A DNA stretch of 7,203 nucleotides from an uncultured Bacteroidales bacterium. Its GTDB lineage: Bacteria; Bacteroidota; Bacteroidia; Bacteroidales; UBA932. Shown here one piece after another: positions 1 through 5,744 of the stretch. Position 1 is the stretch's first letter, and each line of letters begins with the position of its first letter. Where the stretch lies: positions 1-7,203 of the forward strand of contig CAMNQO010000087.1 of NCBI GenBank assembly GCA_946549475.1. The letters are read 5' to 3'. The notes beneath the pieces were generated by a model. It searched no databases and had not been told where the DNA came from. It saw nothing but the letters and a program-made list of their open reading frames with translations. The translations under genes and the position numbers were made by a program.

Positions 1-31
1 CCCACCCGGTGGGAGAGTAGGTCGCTGCCGC
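1..31 (+). rRNA. rrf: 5S ribosomal RNA, 3' end (partial)
   Basis: The first 31 bases carry the conserved 3' arm of bacterial 5S rRNA: a CCCACCCGGTGGGAGAGTAG stretch followed by GTCGCTGCCG. This corresponds to the loop E/helix IV region and the closing 3' strand of helix I. The 5' three quarters of the gene lie outside the window, so the helix I partner cannot be checked and the exact 3' end is uncertain by a few bases. A strong terminator follows directly, as expected for the last gene of a 16S-23S-5S operon. Confidence 0.88.
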
Positions 32-39
32 ATTCCCCG

Positions 40-79
40 AACACCCCGACAGACAACAATGCCTGCCGGGGTGTTTTTT
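40..79 (+). terminator. Rho-independent terminator of the rRNA operon
   Basis: The arms 40-52 and 63-75 pair over 13 positions with one A-C mismatch (49/66). The loop is 10 nt (53-62), the stem carries the run CCCCG/CGGGG, and the right arm runs into six T residues (74-79). It starts less than 10 nt after the 5S 3' end, so it terminates the rRNA transcript. There is no T run on the opposite strand, so it should not serve the convergent minus-strand operon that ends at 120. Confidence 0.9.
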
Positions 80-119
80 GTCACGACGACCGAGTGGAGA
101 CAAGAAGGGAATTACAAGA

Positions 120-509
120 TTACCATCCGAAAATGTTGCGAAGAAGCCACCAGAGCAGGACTATGACCAGAATCATCCAGGAAAACCAGGTGCTGTGCGC
201 CGCTTGATGGACGCGGGGAAAGCGTGCGGCAAACAGTTCTGCGAATAAGAGGAACCCCAGCAGGGGAATGCAGAGGACCATGAAGGCGTTGTAATGAAAC
301 GCTCCGGCGACGTTCAGATGCAGCAACTGATGCAGGGCCCGCTGCGAGCCGCAGCCCGGACATTGCAAGCCCGTCAGTTGATGAAAGAGGCATTTTGGGA
401 AAAAAGATACACGGGTCGGATCGAAAAATCCGTACACAAGCACAAAAAGAAGGACAGCGACGATCGCAAGAATCATCACTGTCCTCTTTTTCATCATCCG
501 TCGGGGCAT
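120..509 (-). CDS. DUF2752 family membrane protein
   Basis: A 129-residue protein of unknown function. It is recognised by the DUF2752 signature CPGCGSQRA at residues 50-58, a Cys-Pro-x-Cys-Gly motif followed by an Arg-Ala pair, which lies just after the first membrane helix. Hydrophobic segments near residues 11-28, 72-95 and 108-124 predict a three-helix inner-membrane protein. ATG at 509 is preferred; a TTG at 512 and two in-frame ATGs at 497 and 494 are alternatives, the last two giving a start of MKKRT or MMKKRT. The gene begins 12 nt after the stop of the CD225 gene and is the last of three co-directional membrane-protein genes. No terminator is visible between its stop and the rRNA terminator. 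The two cysteines could bind a metal or form a disulfide, which is inference only. Confidence 0.85.
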   Translation of the reverse strand: MPRRMMKKRTVMILAIVAVLLFVLVYGFFDPTRVSFFPKCLFHQLTGLQCPGCGSQRALHQLLHLNVAGAFHYNAFMVLCIPLLGFLLFAELFAARFPRVHQAAHSTWFSWMILVIVLLWWLLRNIFGW

Positions 510-521
510 CAACCGGTCCGG

Positions 522-830
522 TCAGGCCATGGGCAAGTTCGCCATGGCACCGGAAAACCAGGCGATGGCTCCGGAGGTGGCGCCCAGGATGCCGGCGATG
601 ATGCTGATGGTAATCCAGGTCTGCGCCGTCTTGTTGGCCTGCTCGGACTGATAGTACAGGGATTGTTGCAGGGAGGGATCACTGGCAAACAAAGCACTGT
701 TATACAATCCGTTGGATCTGGAAGAATAAACGATGGCAAAGATACCGCCCAGCAGGCAGCAGAAGACGGTACAAAGCACAGACCACATCATCTTGTTGGC
801 GTGGGGAGGCAAGGAATTCGGAGCGTACAT
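522..830 (-). CDS. CD225/dispanin family membrane protein
   Basis: A 102-residue protein with the layout of the CD225/dispanin (IFITM-like) family. A short polar N terminus with prolines is followed by a first hydrophobic segment at about residues 14-36 that contains TVFCCLLGGIFAIVYSSRSN, the family pattern of a Cys-Cys pair, Gly-Ile, and then Ala-Ile-Val-Tyr-Ser. A polar loop at about residues 37-71 contains a Ser/Gln-rich stretch and ANKTAQTW, matching the family's Ser-x-x-Ala-Lys-x-Trp region, and a second membrane helix lies at about 72-97. The role of bacterial members is unknown; eukaryotic relatives act on membrane curvature and fusion. It starts 14 nt after the stop of the TM2 gene and ends 12 nt before the DUF2752 start, so the three are probably co-transcribed. 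No enzymatic motif is visible. Confidence 0.8.
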   Translation of the reverse strand: MYAPNSLPPHANKMMWSVLCTVFCCLLGGIFAIVYSSRSNGLYNSALFASDPSLQQSLYYQSEQANKTAQTWITISIIAGILGATSGAIAWFSGAMANLPMA

Positions 831-844
831 ATACTATTCGGATT

Positions 845-1183
845 TTATCTGCAAAGCATGACTGCCTCGTTGAATTTCTTGTAGTTGTATTCGAGCGTCC
901 TGTTTCTGGCGGAAAAGATGTCGATGAGCCACCAGATGCCGCAGCCATAGCAGGTAATCACTTTCACGATGCCCATCGCCATGTCGTTCAGGAAGAAACG
1001 CTCCCAGCCGGTGAAGATGGCAAGAATCAGAATCAAAGTGGGGTTCTGTAAATTCAGGCTCATGAAAAACGGGGCCTTGCTGTCATCCAGTTCCGACAAC
1101 TGGCGTTGCACATCTTGTGCGGCCATCATGTCAAAGCATTCGCCGTTCTTCATCATAAAGGCTTGTACCAGTTCTGCTCTCAT
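845..1183 (-). CDS. TM2 domain-containing membrane protein
   Basis: A 112-residue protein with a cytoplasmic-looking N-terminal half (residues 1-45, including a Leu-Asp-Asp-Ser-Lys segment seen in Bacteroidota TM2 proteins). A TM2 domain spans about residues 46-92: one hydrophobic helix (TLILILAIFTGW), an Arg-Phe-Phe turn in place of the usual His-Arg-Phe-Tyr, then GIVKVIT, a Cys-Tyr-Gly-Cys-Gly segment and the diagnostic GIWWLIDIF. The basic/polar tail ends at residue 112. ATG at 1183 is chosen because the longer open frame to 1312 would run across a good promoter box (1213-1220) and adds a hydrophobic extension the family lacks. It is the promoter-proximal gene of the trio that continues with the CD225 and DUF2752 genes. 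TM2 proteins have no settled function. Confidence 0.82.
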   Translation of the reverse strand: MRAELVQAFMMKNGECFDMMAAQDVQRQLSELDDSKAPFFMSLNLQNPTLILILAIFTGWERFFLNDMAMGIVKVITCYGCGIWWLIDIFSARNRTLEYNYKKFNEAVMLCR

Positions 1184-1212
1184 GGTTGTTAAATTTAAAA
1201 TGTAATACTTCA

Positions 1213-1246
1213 CAAATATAAGCATTTTTGTCGTCTGGCTTACAAA
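1213..1246 (-). promoter_or_regulatory. Bacteroides-type promoter for the TM2-CD225-DUF2752 operon
   Basis: On the minus strand TATATTTG (1213-1220) matches the Bacteroides -7 consensus TAnnTTTG exactly. A TTTG within a T-rich tract (1243-1246) lies upstream with a 22-nt spacer, slightly longer than the usual 19-21. Transcription would begin near 1209, giving a leader of about 25 nt before the ATG at 1183. Confidence 0.6.
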
Positions 1247-1264
1247 AAAAATGAAAAAAATCAG

Positions 1265-1272
1265 TACTTTTG
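1265..1272 (+). promoter_or_regulatory. Bacteroides-type -7 box for the His-rich/TonB receptor operon
   Basis: TACTTTTG matches the TAnnTTTG consensus. No TTTG is found at the expected -33 position; that region is an A tract (1243-1259). Transcription would begin near 1276-1280, about 25-29 nt before ATG 1305. A small GTGC-T-GCAC dyad (1279-1287) sits at the predicted start. The missing -33 element is compatible with a regulated or sigma-factor-variant promoter, but the evidence is thin. Confidence 0.5.
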
Positions 1273-1304
1273 CGTTCAGTGCTGCACCGACAGTCAGAGA
1301 AACG

Positions 1305-1640
1305 ATGGACAACAGACATTCTATAGCGCTGATATTGCTGATCCTGTTTGTTTCAGCAACGGGCGTTTCGTCTCTTCACAGACACGAGGAGCATCTGCTC
1401 CCGGCCTGTGAAGACTGTGTTCATCACCATCCCCATGCCGGCCATCTGTACGATGGTGACAACGACCTTGACGACTGCCTCCTTTGCCATTTTCTGGCTC
1501 TCCCTCTCATTGCGGCCGTCTTGATCGGTTGGAAAGCAGCGTCACAATCCGCGACAAGGATTACGCCCCCCTGTCCGGGCCGTCCTGTCAACAAAATTCT
1601 TTTTCAAATTCTTTTGCGCGGCCCGCCGGCTCTGTCTTGA
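1305..1640 (+). CDS. Small His/Cys-rich membrane or exported protein of a TonB receptor operon
   Basis: A 111-residue protein without a recognised enzymatic domain. Residues 6-22 form a hydrophobic N-terminal signal or anchor. A histidine-rich segment follows: HRHEEH at 25-30, Cys35-x-x-Cys38, HHHPH at 40-44 and His47. After an acidic patch (GDNDLDD, 51-57) come Cys58-x-x-Cys61-His62 and a second hydrophobic segment (about 63-77), then a basic, proline-containing tail. The Cys-x-x-Cys, PHxGH, Cys-x-x-Cys pattern followed by a hydrophobic stretch is one I recall from short proteins upstream of TonB receptors in Bacteroidota. ATG 1305 is preferred over ATG 1251 because the promoter box lies between them. 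It begins the operon and precedes the receptor by 57 nt. A periplasmic metal-binding or metal-sensing role is inferred from composition only. Confidence 0.7.
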   Translation: MDNRHSIALILLILFVSATGVSSLHRHEEHLLPACEDCVHHHPHAGHLYDGDNDLDDCLLCHFLALPLIAAVLIGWKAASQSATRITPPCPGRPVNKILFQILLRGPPALS

Positions 1641-1645
1641 TGGAC

Positions 1646-1670
1646 TTCCGCTTTACCGACAAAAGCGGAG
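1646..1670 (+). promoter_or_regulatory. Intergenic hairpin before the receptor gene
   Basis: CCGCTTT (1648-1654) pairs perfectly with AAAGCGG (1662-1668) around a 7-nt loop. The stem extends by a T-A pair (1647/1669) and a T-G wobble (1646/1670). It lies in the 57-nt gap between the small His-rich gene and the receptor and ends 27 nt before the receptor ATG. No T run follows, so it is not a normal terminator. It might stabilise mRNA, limit receptor translation, or be fortuitous. Confidence 0.4.
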
Positions 1671-1697
1671 ATAGTGGATTATTTCAAAGACAGAGAC

Positions 1698-3779
1698 ATG
1701 ATAAAAGCCCTTCTGGCTGTACTGATGCTATACGGCGCACAGGACAGCAGCCTTGTCTTGGGACCCGCTGAAATCTATGGCGAGTCACATAGACAGGAAC
1801 TGATGCATACGACGCTGGGGAGCATAGAAGTCGGCCGTAATTATTTAGAGAATAACTTTTCGGGGACGCTGATACAAAGTTTGTCCGCGATTCCCGGCAT
1901 CCAGGCGCGCAACATCGGGTCCGGACAGTCGCACGCGTCCATCCGGGGCCTGTGGGGACATCGGATGGTGATTGCGGTGGACGGTATCAAGCATGAAGGC
2001 CAGCAATGGGGAGAGGAACACGGGCTGGAAATCGATCCGCTTGGTATCGACCGTGTCGAACTTATCAAGGGCCCCTCCTCGCTGCTGTTCGGATCGGATG
2101 CCGTCGGAGGTGTGCTCTCGCTCTTCACCAATTACCTTCCGACGCGAAGTTTTCAGGGAAGGGCGCAGTTGAATTTCCGTTCCAACAACCTGTCCACGGG
2201 AGTGTCCGCCCACCTGGAAGGGCGCAAAGAGCATTTCTTCTGGCGGATGCATCTGGGCGGGACCCTCTACGCTGACTATCGTGTGCCGACGGACTCCATC
2301 GAATACTATTCCTACCGCATTCCTTTGCATAAAAGGACGCTCCGCAACACGGCGGGACGGGAGGAAAATGCCTCCCTGATGCTGGGCTATGTGGGTGAGC
2401 AACTTCGCAATGACTTCAAAGTCAGTGTAAACGACTCCAAATGTGGCTTTTTCGCCAACGCGCACGGTCTGGAAGTCCGTCTGTCGAAAATCAATTATGA
2501 CGCTTCCCGCCAGGATATCGACCTCCCGTGGCAGCAGGTGACCCATCTGACCCTCCACAACCATACGCACTACCATGCGGATAGGGTGTTGCTGGAAGGG
2601 GATGTAGCCTGGCAGATGAATCACAGGGAAGAACATTCGGAGCCGGTCCCGCACGGCTATATGCCGCTGCCGCCGGACGAATTGGAGCGGTCGTTTCACA
2701 AGCATTGTCTGACCGGAAAATTCGGCGTCACTATCCCGTTGAGCGGGCAAAACCGCCTGCAGGGGGGAATCGATATCGAATGGCAGCACAACCGCCGGGG
2801 CGGATGGGGCTTTATCCTGCCGGATTTTGAAACTCTTTCTGCGGGCATCTACCTGCTGGACAGGCATTGCTTCAGCGATGAACTGTATATCCATGCCGGC
2901 CTTCGCTATGATCCGACCTGGACGGCAATCCATGCTTACACCGACTGGTTTCCCACGCCTGGTGACGAGGGAAAGTCCATCTACAAGCAACGGGCGGTGG
3001 AATCAAAACGGCATTTCGACCCATTTTCCTGGTCTGTCGGTGTGGTCTGGGGGCCGGAACGGTGGGTGCTGAAAGGAAACCTGGGCAAAAGTTTCCGTGT
3101 GCCGTCCCCGAAAGAAATGGGAGCGGACGGGGTCAATTATGCCCTGTTCCGATACGAGAGGGGTACGGCGGATTTGCTCCCGGAAGAGTCTTACCAGATG
3201 GATTTGAGTGTGAACTGGCTCGGAGAAAGCCTGCAAGTCAGTCTCGATCCCTATCTCAATTATTTCCCCAATTATATCTATCTCAATCCATCCCCTGCGT
3301 TTGAAGAAGGATTGCAACTTTACCGGTACACGCAAGCCTCCGTCCTGCGGACGGGAGCCGAACTGACAATCATGTACAAAATCCTGCAACGCCTGGAATT
3401 GGAACTGAAAGGGGAGTATCTCCTTGCCCGTCAGATGGATGGGGCCAAGAAAGGATATTCCCTGCCCTTTACGCCTCCCTGGGGCGGGAATGCCGGTCTG
3501 ACTTATCGGTTTTCTGAAGAAGGATATGTCCGGCTGGATTTCCGCTTTGCCGGGGCCCAAAATGACATTGTTCCGCCGGAAAAAGCGACGGAAGGCTGGT
3601 ACACGCTCAACTTTTATGCCGGAAAAGCATTTCAGTCAGGTCGTACCACGCTGAAATTGGGCCTGCGGGCGGAAAACCTGCTCAACCGGCGCTATTACGA
3701 CCACACCAGTTACTATCGGATGATCGGTGTCCCCGAACCGGGCATCAACCTCTCACTTCTGCTGGGTATTCACTTTTAA
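1698..3779 (+). CDS. TonB-dependent outer-membrane receptor, putative metal/metal-complex uptake
   Basis: A 693-residue receptor of normal length that takes a ligand across the outer membrane using TonB-ExbBD energy. MIKALLAVLMLYGA (1-14) is a signal peptide. AEIYGE (about 24-29) sits where the TonB box is expected. The plug domain (about 38-145) contains RGLWGHRMVIAVDGIKHEGQ (83-102), QWGEEHGLEID and DRVELIKGPSSLLFGSDAVG. The 22-strand barrel fills the rest and ends with NLLNRRYYDHTSYYR and a C-terminal Phe. There is no N-terminal carboxypeptidase-like domain and no SusD partner, so it is not a typical glycan receptor. Predicted barrel loops are His-rich: HNHTHYH (287-293), NHREEH (308-313) and FHKH (333-336). 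The QWGEEHGLEID plug motif is one I recall in receptors paired with DUF4625 lipoproteins. ATG 1698 is preferred to GTG 1674 because it starts directly at the signal peptide. Zinc or another transition metal is the best guess; haem or a siderophore is possible. Confidence 0.92.
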   Translation: MIKALLAVLMLYGAQDSSLVLGPAEIYGESHRQELMHTTLGSIEVGRNYLENNFSGTLIQSLSAIPGIQARNIGSGQSHASIRGLWGHRMVIAVDGIKHEGQQWGEEHGLEIDPLGIDRVELIKGPSSLLFGSDAVGGVLSLFTNYLPTRSFQGRAQLNFRSNNLSTGVSAHLEGRKEHFFWRMHLGGTLYADYRVPTDSIEYYSYRIPLHKRTLRNTAGREENASLMLGYVGEQLRNDFKVSVNDSKCGFFANAHGLEVRLSKINYDASRQDIDLPWQQVTHLTLHNHTHYHADRVLLEGDVAWQMNHREEHSEPVPHGYMPLPPDELERSFHKHCLTGKFGVTIPLSGQNRLQGGIDIEWQHNRRGGWGFILPDFETLSAGIYLLDRHCFSDELYIHAGLRYDPTWTAIHAYTDWFPTPGDEGKSIYKQRAVESKRHFDPFSWSVGVVWGPERWVLKGNLGKSFRVPSPKEMGADGVNYALFRYERGTADLLPEESYQMDLSVNWLGESLQVSLDPYLNYFPNYIYLNPSPAFEEGLQLYRYTQASVLRTGAELTIMYKILQRLELELKGEYLLARQMDGAKKGYSLPFTPPWGGNAGLTYRFSEEGYVRLDFRFAGAQNDIVPPEKATEGWYTLNFYAGKAFQSGRTTLKLGLRAENLLNRRYYDHTSYYRMIGVPEPGINLSLLLGIHF

Positions 3780-3793
3780 ATAAAATTTTGATT

Positions 3794-4282
3794 ATGAAAC
3801 AACTCTTTTACATTTTTATATCCTTTATCCTCCTTTATGCCTGTACGCCCGACGGCAAAGATCTGCAGGCTCCCGAAATCCTGTCTGCCGGAGAGCAGAC
3901 CTGTCCCCTGAACTGTCAGGAATTTACCCCGGGCGGGCTCATCGAATTTGCCTACCTCTTCAGGGACAATGTGGAACTGGGCAATTTCAATATTGAAATC
4001 CATAGCAATTCCGACCACCATACGCACGGAACCGAGGCCGGGGAATGTGAGCATGAACACGAAGAGGAGCATACCGGTACGCCCGTCAATCCCTGGGTGT
4101 TCAATCGGGATTATCCCATCCCGTCAGGACAGACACAATACAAAGCGCAGGTCAGAATCCCGATACCGGAGGAAGTCGATGAAGGAGAATATCATTTCAT
4201 GATCCGCGTGACCGATGCGGCCGGCTGGCAATCGATACGCTCCGTCGCCATCTATCTCAGTTCATCTTCTCATAGTCTTTGA
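3794..4282 (+). CDS. His-rich DUF4625-like lipoprotein
   Basis: A 162-residue lipoprotein. The signal peptide (1-16) ends in the lipobox LLYAC with acylated Cys17. The mature part resembles DUF4625: an N-terminal strand region with Cys37 and Cys41, GGLIEFAYLFRDNVELGNFN (48-67), IEIH, a histidine/acid-rich insert (DHHTHGTEAGECEHEHEEEH, 74-93), then W101, and GEYHF with a final DAAGW segment (131-145). The beta-sandwich look and conserved FRDNxELxxxxIEIH suggest a cell-surface or periplasmic binding protein. The His/Glu insert is a plausible flexible metal-collecting arm. The gene starts 14 nt after the receptor stop and is surely co-transcribed; it probably acts with the receptor, for example as a ligand-capturing lipoprotein. 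ATG 3794 is chosen over an in-frame TTG at 3788. Its last 26 bp overlap the 3' end of the convergent symporter gene. Confidence 0.82.
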   Translation: MKQLFYIFISFILLYACTPDGKDLQAPEILSAGEQTCPLNCQEFTPGGLIEFAYLFRDNVELGNFNIEIHSNSDHHTHGTEAGECEHEHEEEHTGTPVNPWVFNRDYPIPSGQTQYKAQVRIPIPEEVDEGEYHFMIRVTDAAGWQSIRSVAIYLSSSSHSL

Positions 4283-5633
4283 GCGCCTGAATGGCTTTCG
4301 GACTGAGAATCAGGACGGAGAGAATCGTCACCCAGGCCATCAGGCCGACGCCGATGTCGCCCAGTTTCCAGATTAAGTCTGCCTCCCGGACCGATCCGAA
4401 CAGTATGGCACAGAGCATCAGGGCCTGAAGGAGGCGGATGGACAAACGCTCGCCCCGGCTGCCGTCACGCTTGCGGAAAAGATAGATGATACCGGACTCT
4501 GCGTAGAAATAATAGGCGAGCATGGTGGTAAATACGAAAAAGACCATCGCAACGGACACGAATTGTCCGCCGAAACCGATGAATACGGAATCCACCGCAT
4601 GTTGGGTATATCCGACATAGTTGCCGCCCAGATCGGGAGCGGAGGCATACAGGATTTCTCCCGTACCGGCATCCAGGATGTTGAATGTACCGGAAGAGAG
4701 TATCATCAGCGCCGTTGCCGTACAGACCAGCAAGGTGTCGATATAGACGGAAAATGCCTGGGCAAGTCCCTGCTGGGCGGGATAGGGGACATCTGCGGCG
4801 GCTGATACGATGGCCCCCGTTCCCTGGCCGGCCTCGTTGGAGAAAATACCCCGCTTGACACCCATGGAGATGGTAGAGCCGATGATGCCGCCGCAGAGGG
4901 GGTCGATGGCAAAGGCATTGGTGAAGATGGACGCGAAAACGGCCGGTATGTCATGAATGTGGTAAACAATGACGACAAGGGCCATCAAGATATAGCCCAG
5001 CGCCATGAAGGGCGTGACAATCGAAGCCACACGGGCGATGCGCCGGACGCCGCCGATGACGACCAGTCCGAGCAGGAAAGCCATCACCGCTCCGGAAATC
5101 CAGGGTGACAGCGAGAAGGCGTTCTGCAAGGCGGATGCGGCGCCGTTGGCCTGCACCGTCGTCAGGAACATGCCGCAGGAGACAAAAGTAATCCCTGCGA
5201 AGACAATCCCCAGCCAGCGTTGGTGCAAACCCTGCTCGATGAAAGCGAAGGGACCTCCGCGAAAGCCGGAACGGTGGGGGAATTTATATATCTGGGAGAG
5301 GGTGGACTCGGCAAATGCGGTGGAAGCCCCGAAAAAAGATACGATCCACATCCAGAAGACGGCTCCGGGGCCGCCGAAAGCGATGGCAGTAGCCACACCT
5401 ACGATATTTCCCGTACCCACGCGGCCGGAAAGGGCGATACAGAATGCCTCGAAAGAAGTGATTCCCCTGGAGGCCTCGTTCTTGCCGAATAACGAACGGA
5501 ACATCAGGCCGAAGCGCCGTATCTGTACGAAGCGCGTGCGAAAAGACAAATACAATCCGGCTCCCATCAGCAAAACGACCAGTGCCGGATTCCACACGAT
5601 ATTATTGATGGATGAGACAATCTCTGCAAACAT
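4257..5633 (-). CDS. Sodium:alanine/glycine symporter (AGCS family)
   Basis: A 458-residue polytopic inner-membrane transporter of the alanine-or-glycine:cation symporter family, which imports small neutral amino acids with Na+. The family signatures are clear: GLYLSFRTRFVQIRRF (26-41), SGRVGTGNIVGVATAIAFGG (69-88) followed by PGAVFWMW, AFAEST (106-111), and the cation/substrate-site region FSNEAGQGTGAIVSAAAD (264-281) before QGLAQAFSVYIDTLLVCT. The N terminus matches the usual short periplasmic lead of the family, so ATG 5633 is well supported, and the length is normal with about 11 membrane helices. Its 3' end overlaps the convergent lipoprotein gene by 26 bp. It is divergent from panC across 111 bp. 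The exact amino acid transported cannot be read from the sequence. Confidence 0.93.
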   Translation of the reverse strand: MFAEIVSSINNIVWNPALVVLLMGAGLYLSFRTRFVQIRRFGLMFRSLFGKNEASRGITSFEAFCIALSGRVGTGNIVGVATAIAFGGPGAVFWMWIVSFFGASTAFAESTLSQIYKFPHRSGFRGGPFAFIEQGLHQRWLGIVFAGITFVSCGMFLTTVQANGAASALQNAFSLSPWISGAVMAFLLGLVVIGGVRRIARVASIVTPFMALGYILMALVVIVYHIHDIPAVFASIFTNAFAIDPLCGGIIGSTISMGVKRGIFSNEAGQGTGAIVSAAADVPYPAQQGLAQAFSVYIDTLLVCTATALMILSSGTFNILDAGTGEILYASAPDLGGNYVGYTQHAVDSVFIGFGGQFVSVAMVFFVFTTMLAYYFYAESGIIYLFRKRDGSRGERLSIRLLQALMLCAILFGSVREADLIWKLGDIGVGLMAWVTILSVLILSPKAIQALKDYEKMN

Positions 5634-5638
5634 AATTT

Positions 5639-5646
5639 CAAAGGTA
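5639..5646 (-). promoter_or_regulatory. Possible -7 box of the symporter gene
   Basis: On the minus strand TACCTTTG matches TAnnTTTG, but it ends only 5 nt before the ATG at 5633 and has no TTTG about 20 nt upstream. If real, the transcript would be nearly leaderless. It may equally be chance. Confidence 0.25.
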
Positions 5647-5694
5647 GGAAAATATCGTCATTTTTCCTAATCTTATTATGTCGAATATTATTTG

Positions 5695-5702
5695 TATCTT
5701 TG
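5695..5702 (+). promoter_or_regulatory. Bacteroides-type -7 box for the panC-panD-coaBC operon
   Basis: TATCTTTG matches the TAnnTTTG consensus. A clear -33 TTTG is not seen. The predicted start near 5706 gives an AT-rich leader of about 39 nt, largely alternating AT (5707-5721), with a small stem GTTGT/ACAAC (5722-5726 with 5732-5736) ending 8 nt before the panC ATG. No riboswitch-like structure fits in so short a leader. Confidence 0.55.
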
Positions 5703-5744
5703 CAGGATATATAATATATATGTTGTTCATTACAACTTCTTGAG

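Noticed and set aside
294..884. Plus-strand open frame of 196 codons opposite the membrane-protein trio
   Set aside because: It crosses three well-supported minus-strand genes and their gaps, and its Gly/His/Arg-rich translation has no family-like pattern.
1251..1304. Upstream ATG at 1251 as start of the small His-rich protein
   Set aside because: It lies upstream of the -7 box at 1265-1272, and ATG 1305 is followed directly by a normal short signal or anchor sequence.
1184..1312. Long N-terminal extension of the TM2 protein
   Set aside because: The extension covers the promoter and is hydrophobic sequence not seen in the family; ATG 1183 fits the family length.
1845..2990. Minus-strand open frame of 381 codons antisense to the receptor gene
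   Set aside because: The translation has no recognisable domain, is rich in Arg/Val/Gln as expected of a reverse-frame shadow, and lies wholly inside a gene with clear receptor motifs.
5005..5670. Plus-strand open frame of 221 codons opposite the symporter
   Set aside because: It is antisense to conserved AGCS motifs and its Pro/Lys/Thr-rich composition is typical of a shadow frame.
5706..5744. Riboswitch or long RNA structure in the panC leader
   Set aside because: The leader is about 39 nt and almost pure AT repeat with one 5-bp stem, too small for a known riboswitch class.
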